A stretch of 22,764 nucleotides of DNA from Intoshia linei. Its lineage: Eukaryota; Orthonectida; Rhopaluridae. Position numbers and translations under genes: made by a program. Location: positions 1 through 22,764 of the forward strand of contig LWCA01000583.1 of NCBI GenBank assembly GCA_001642005.1, given 5' to 3'. Below are positions 20,001 through 22,764 of this stretch, one piece after another. The notes beneath the pieces are model-generated. The model was not told the origin of the DNA. It did no database searches and was given only the letters and a program-made list of their open reading frames with translations. Numbering within the stretch: position 1 is the first letter of the stretch; each line of letters opens with the position of its first letter.

Positions 20001-21991
20001 AAATCTACGCGATTAATTTTTATAATATTTCATTTTTCTATGTAAATGATATGCTCTATCGTTTAGTCATAATTAAAATCATCGATAATTTTAATTTTGA
20101 CCAGTGTTTGTCACGACAGGGGGAAAATTCTGTAATTTTTCAGAAAATTCTATAAATAAATAAAAGATAGTTATGTTAGACTTCTTTTTCTCACTGAAAT
20201 TAGGTGGTTGTCAAAGGGAAATTATTTGTCTCGTTTTATATCTCTATATGATAGTATTGTAGAATTTTTTTAAAAGAGGGAAATGAAAAATTATTGGAAC
20301 AAATTAAATAAAAACATTATTATTCATATTTTATTTTTGGTAAATTAAATGATGTTACTCTACGCTTACAAGGGACACGTATCACAATCTATCTATAATC
20401 TATCTGTAAATGTGTTCTAAAAGCGTTCAACGAAAAAATTATAATTTTTATCAGGAACATGAAAAATAGAAACTTTTATGAAATGGAGATATGGTTGATA
20501 TACAAAGTTCTGAAAAAGATATATTGAATTATTGTAATCATTCGACAACATTAAAAGATGATTTGACGCTGGATTTAAGGATTTATACAATTAAAAAAAA
20601 ATCCATGGATAGATCCATTTAACTGCAATAGCAATTATGCAGACTGTAAGCTTGTCGAAGAATTATTAGAACTACAAAATGATGAAGAAGCCCAGTACCG
20701 TTTTGAGAAAGGTAGAAATTTTGTATTGTGGGATGTAAACCTTCAAAATGTCTCTATCCACTGATGCATTCTGAAATGTCAATGATATTATTGTGTTTTC
20801 CAACATCTTATATGATTGAAAGTGGACTCAGTTCTGTAAACAAAATATTTCGTAAAGATAGAAAAAAAATTAATATAGATGTTCTCTATTTATATAGTCA
20901 TGTTTGTATTTGATATAGTCATGTTTGAATTTAATATGGTCATATTTGAATTTAATATAGTCATAATTACTATGACTAATAATAAACATAATGACTATAT
21001 TAAAATCAAATATGACCATATTAAATGCTAACATGACTATATAAATAGAGAACATCTATATAATGTATGTCAAAGAGGAGATATTGTTATCAAATTAACC
21101 AGCATAAAACCAGGAATTAAGGAATTGGCACCCGATTATCAGACGCAAGGATCACATGGAAGCAAATAAACATTATTAACCTTTTTTCATTATTATTGAT
21201 TTTATAATAATTATAGTTCATTTTATCATAGGGGCTTAATAATCATACTTTGATTTAAAAAGGTTGAGAACCCCTGCTCTAAACAATATCTGAAAGACAT
21301 GTTCCATTTTGGAAAAATTGTCGGGATAAAGGGTAGTTTAATGAAAGTCCTATTTAAATAAATTATTTATTCATAATTTCGCTAAATGCCAATTATTTTG
21401 AATTTATGAACCAAATACAATTCGCAGATCGTTAACCCTTTCACTTTATGTTCATAGTATGCTATACACAACAAAAAGCGATGACACGTCTGTGCATAGT
21501 ATGACATACACGTTATAACATTGAAAAAATTTATTCACCTTTATAATATTGTGTACAAAAAATGCCTTAGAGCTGTATTTTTAAGGTGAAGCATGTGACC
21601 CTTCGGGTCAACCTGAAAAATTATAGTTATAAAATTTACATTGTATAACTATTTAAAAAAATAAAGTTTTATAAATCAATTACGTGATATTATTAATCTG
21701 TATTATCAAATATAAATTTAATAATTTTAACTAACACAAAAGTAGTCAACCGGAAAGAACAAAACTTTTTAGGTAAATTTGCATAGCTGTAAAAAAAGAT
21801 GTTTGAGACACCTTTTAATCATATAATCATTAACTATACTTAAATATGTATATAAATATACAAACCTTGTAATCCCTTAGTTGCAAAATGAATATCGATA
21901 GGATGTGACCATACAGCATATAAACCATTTTCAGGTGTATCAACTTGAGTTTGTCCTTCACCGTTTCCAGCCAATATACGCCAAGCGCTAC
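17034..21991 (-). CDS. B9D2: B9D2, B9-domain ciliary transition-zone protein, 5' partial
   Basis: B9D2 acts with B9D1 and MKS1 in the tectonic/MKS module at the base of cilia, gating membrane protein entry. Minus-strand exons found are 21991-21866, 17402-17226 and 17170-17034 (TGA at 17034-17036), covering about 146 residues of a family of about 175. The B9 domain is nearly continuous: [35 protein letters not shown], then [34 protein letters not shown], and the hallmark C-terminus [16 protein letters not shown] and [10 protein letters not shown]. All junctions split Gly codons in phase 1. Introns are 4463 bp (17403-21865) and 55 bp. The first exon (about 30 residues, expected to end near a CKW motif) is not in 21992-22764, so it lies beyond the window. 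The match to vertebrate B9D2 is much closer than to B9D1 or MKS1. Confidence 0.95.
17701..17760. mobile_element. Possible hAT-like element end
   Basis: CAGTGGGGATCTAGGATTTT followed by GGAAGGGGCGAAAT resembles the CAGTGGCGGATC-type ends of many animal DNA transposons. No partner end or target-site duplication was found, so this is only a fragment. Confidence 0.35.
17998..18290 (+). repeat. Dispersed repeat starting CAGAGCCGCCTTAAGCC
   Basis: It shares an ordered series with 22451-22764: CAGAGCCG(C/T)CTTAAGCCA, TTAGAAGACA, GTTGGAGACTTAG, ATTGAGTATTAATA, TTCTAGTAACTTTTATT, AGAAAGGTT and CATTTGAAA. These are two direct copies on either side of the isolated B9D2 exon. The end sequence suggests a hAT relative, but no transposase is intact. 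Confidence 0.75.
18400..18780 (+). repeat. ~130-bp-monomer repeat, B9D2 intron copy
   Basis: It is highly similar to 8596-8950 over its whole length, including TTATTCGGATTGAAAT, GTGTGTGTTAACAG and CAACTCGTTTGATTTTCA. That marks it as a copy of the same dispersed element, in the same orientation relative to the plus strand. Confidence 0.8.
18830..19365 (-). mobile_element. Non-autonomous pogo/Tc1-mariner-like element
   Basis: This 536-bp element has ends CAGTATAACCCCGTGTTGGG and, on the other strand, CAGTCCGACCCCGGTTTGGG. It is bounded by TA on each side (18828-18829 and 19366-19367). On the minus strand near 19210-19130 an open stretch, [18 protein letters not shown], resembles the start of a pogo/CENP-B-type helix-turn-helix, suggesting decay from a pogo-like transposon. 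The termini are well supported; the transposase call is tentative. Confidence 0.75.
20165..21169 (+). pseudogene. hAT transposase remnant (SCAND3/ZBED5/FAM200-like group)
   Basis: Several frames together trace the C-terminal half of a hAT transposase. At about 20190-20270 [11 protein letters not shown] leads into [16 protein letters not shown]. Further on comes [15 protein letters not shown] (about 20345). Then KNPWIDPFN (about 20600) and [18 protein letters not shown]. The hAT dimerisation region follows at 20757-20856, with [18 protein letters not shown], and after a palindromic insertion continues as [12 protein letters not shown] to a stop at 21167-21169. Frameshifts and stops break it, so it is dead. 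It lies opposite to B9D2, within its intron. Confidence 0.88.
20873..21061. mobile_element. Foldback palindrome inserted in the hAT transposase
   Basis: The outer arms are near-perfect inverted repeats: ATATAGATGTTCTCTATTTA at 20873 is mirrored at 21061. Continuing inward, both arms are built from a ~22-bp unit of the form TATAGTCATGTTTGAATTTA, about four on the left and three on the right. The insertion splits the hAT dimerisation region after KKINI. It looks like a foldback or MITE-type insertion, possibly with a TA or ATA duplication. Confidence 0.85.
21250..21276. mobile_element. Right terminal inverted repeat of the hAT element
   Basis: Read on the minus strand, it is CAGGGGTTCTCAACCTTTTT, the classic end of many animal hAT transposons. 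It lies 107 bp after the transposase stop. The following bases, CTCTAAAC, would be the 8-bp target duplication, but no matching left end with that flank was found upstream. Confidence 0.75.
21434..21620. mobile_element. Possible piggyBac-like terminal region
   Basis: GTTAACCCTTTCACTTTATG contains TTAA followed by CCCTTT, the form of many piggyBac ends. Two sub-terminal direct copies of a CATAGTATG-x-x-ATACAC motif follow (about 21455 and 21498), and a TGACCCTTCGGGTCA hairpin lies at about 21597-21611. No matching second end with TTAA was found. Weak call. Confidence 0.3.
21866..21991 (-). other. B9D2: Isolated internal exon of B9D2
   Basis: This 126-nt exon is preceded by an AATATACAAG acceptor and followed by a GTTTGT donor. 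It encodes [11 protein letters not shown] and [15 protein letters not shown]. It lies 4.46 kb from the next exon and has transposon debris on both sides, so gene prediction would easily miss it. Confidence 0.93.
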
Positions 21992-22179
21992 CTTGTATAT
22001 TAATTATTTTTAGATTTATGGTTAAATCGTATACAATTGAATGTCTGTGTGTTACCGTTTATTTAAAAAATTAATGGTCCCAGAATTAAAAAAAAGTTAT
22101 CACTCATACAGTTATTTTCAGTTACAATTATAGTTACAATTACAGTTACACAGTGATATTATTAATATACACACACAAA

Positions 22180-22400
22180 AAATTTCAATATCACAAACGC
22201 CTTTTATAATTTTTTATAATTTAATTTCTGGAACGAGTTTTAAAATTGCTGTAAATTATATTCTCATAAACTTACATCTTCATGATCAAAACCCCAATTT
22301 ACTTTTTTTTTCAAAAATCAAAAAAGTCCTAAAATTTTATAAAACATACATTCTGGGTGGTTTTTAAATAGAAACTTGATGTCAAATACTAATATGACCC
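22180..22400 (-). repeat. ~130-bp-monomer repeat, inverted copy upstream of B9D2 exon 2
   Basis: CATGATCAAAACCCCAATTT, then poly-T, AAAAAGTCCTAAAATTTTAT, AAAACATACATTCTGGGTGG and TATGACCCTTTT match the inverted blocks at 4970 and 7925. This is B9D2 intron DNA. Confidence 0.6.
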
Positions 22401-22450
22401 TTTTAAAAATAAAAAAAGTTGTAGAATTCAAAAAAATTATCATTCATACA

Positions 22451-22764
22451 CAGAGCCGTCTTAAGCCATTTCGGGCCCTTTAAAATTTCGAGCGAAGCGA
22501 TAAAAAAAACTTAGGACCCCTGTTTAGAAGACAAGGAATACTGTTTGTTGGAGACTTAGAGTCTTAATTCATCGAGTATTAATAGAAGCATTAAAAGATA
22601 TTATGTAGGTTTCTAGTAACTTTTATTTCTTATACAAAAACCTACTTACATTAATTAATGAACAAAGGTTACTTTTTCATTTGAATACTACTTTTTTTTT
22701 GAATATTTAATTTTTAGAAAGGTTGTAATCCTCATTTGAAATAGTTTTTTTGTCAATATTATTT
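22451..22764 (+). repeat. Second copy of the CAGAGCCGTCTTAAGCC repeat, running off the window
   Basis: It is a direct partner of 17998-18290 and slightly longer, with a GGGCCCTTTAAAATTTCGAG insert after the end motif. Its far end lies outside the window. No B9D2 first exon is embedded in it. Confidence 0.75.

Larger units (their letters stand above)
17403..21865 (-). other. 4.46-kb transposon-filled intron of B9D2
   Basis: It contains a possible hAT end (17701), a dispersed repeat (17998-18290), a monomer-repeat copy (18400-18780), a pogo-like element (18830-19365), a decayed hAT transposase with a foldback insert (20165-21276) and a possible piggyBac-like end (about 21434). The stretches 17403-17700 and 19370-20160 are AT-rich with nothing recognised. 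Confidence 0.85.

Noticed and set aside
20870-21055. Minus-strand frame of 61 codons
   Set aside because: It is produced by the palindromic 22-bp repeats and contains only repeated hydrophobic codons.
8400-22764. CRISPR-like interpretation of the recurring ~130-bp units
   Set aside because: Units are long, degenerate and lack constant repeats separated by unique spacers; the genome is eukaryotic.
1-22764. tRNA, rRNA or snRNA genes
   Set aside because: No A/B box pair with a cloverleaf and no conserved rRNA or snRNA stretches were seen on either strand by eye.

Overview
The window is AT-rich nuclear DNA of a metazoan. It carries five recognisable protein genes, all split by GT-AG introns. 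A SIX1/2-class homeobox gene indicates an animal. B9D2, a transition-zone protein, indicates an animal with cilia. Splice junctions were worked out by joining exons at GT/AG sites in matching phase and comparing the result with remembered family sequences. For the two genes whose start and stop both lie in the window with no alternative start considered (DPY30, PRKCSH), the spliced length is an exact multiple of three. Most introns are tiny (34-75 bp). Each gene also has at least one long intron, or apparent long intron, filled with transposon debris. A compact or reduced animal such as an orthonectid- or dicyemid-like lineage would fit, but that is inference; no species can be named from the sequence.

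Layout. 1-502: intron or upstream DNA with a dispersed repeat. 503-2348 (+): lipin-type phosphatidate phosphatase; the first exon, encoding most of the N-LIP domain, lies outside the window. 2381-6891 (-): DPY30, three exons, with a 4.0-kb second intron holding a Tc1-like element, a hAT-like non-autonomous element and AT-rich repeats. 6954-11740 (+): complete 16-exon glucosidase II beta subunit (PRKCSH), from signal peptide to HDEL. 11857-15261, possibly to 16413 (-): SIX1/2 homeobox gene, with an 8-bp-TSD MITE in its large intron. 17034-21991 (-): B9D2, last three exons; a 4.46-kb intron contains a pogo-like element, a decayed hAT transposase gene and a foldback palindrome. The remainder to 22764 is B9D2 intron with repeats.

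The genes are packed tightly. Lipin and DPY30 are convergent with stop codons 32 bp apart, and the lipin poly(A) signal lies inside the last DPY30 exon. DPY30 and PRKCSH are divergent with start codons 62 bp apart. PRKCSH and SIX are convergent with stops 116 bp apart. There is no operon-like functional theme: the genes serve lipid synthesis, chromatin, ER glycoprotein folding, development and cilia.

The most interesting signals are the two intron size classes (tiny introns versus transposon sinks), a dispersed family built of degenerate ~130-bp monomers found in both orientations in several introns, and the nested hAT/foldback structure. I found no evidence for a new defence or mobile system.
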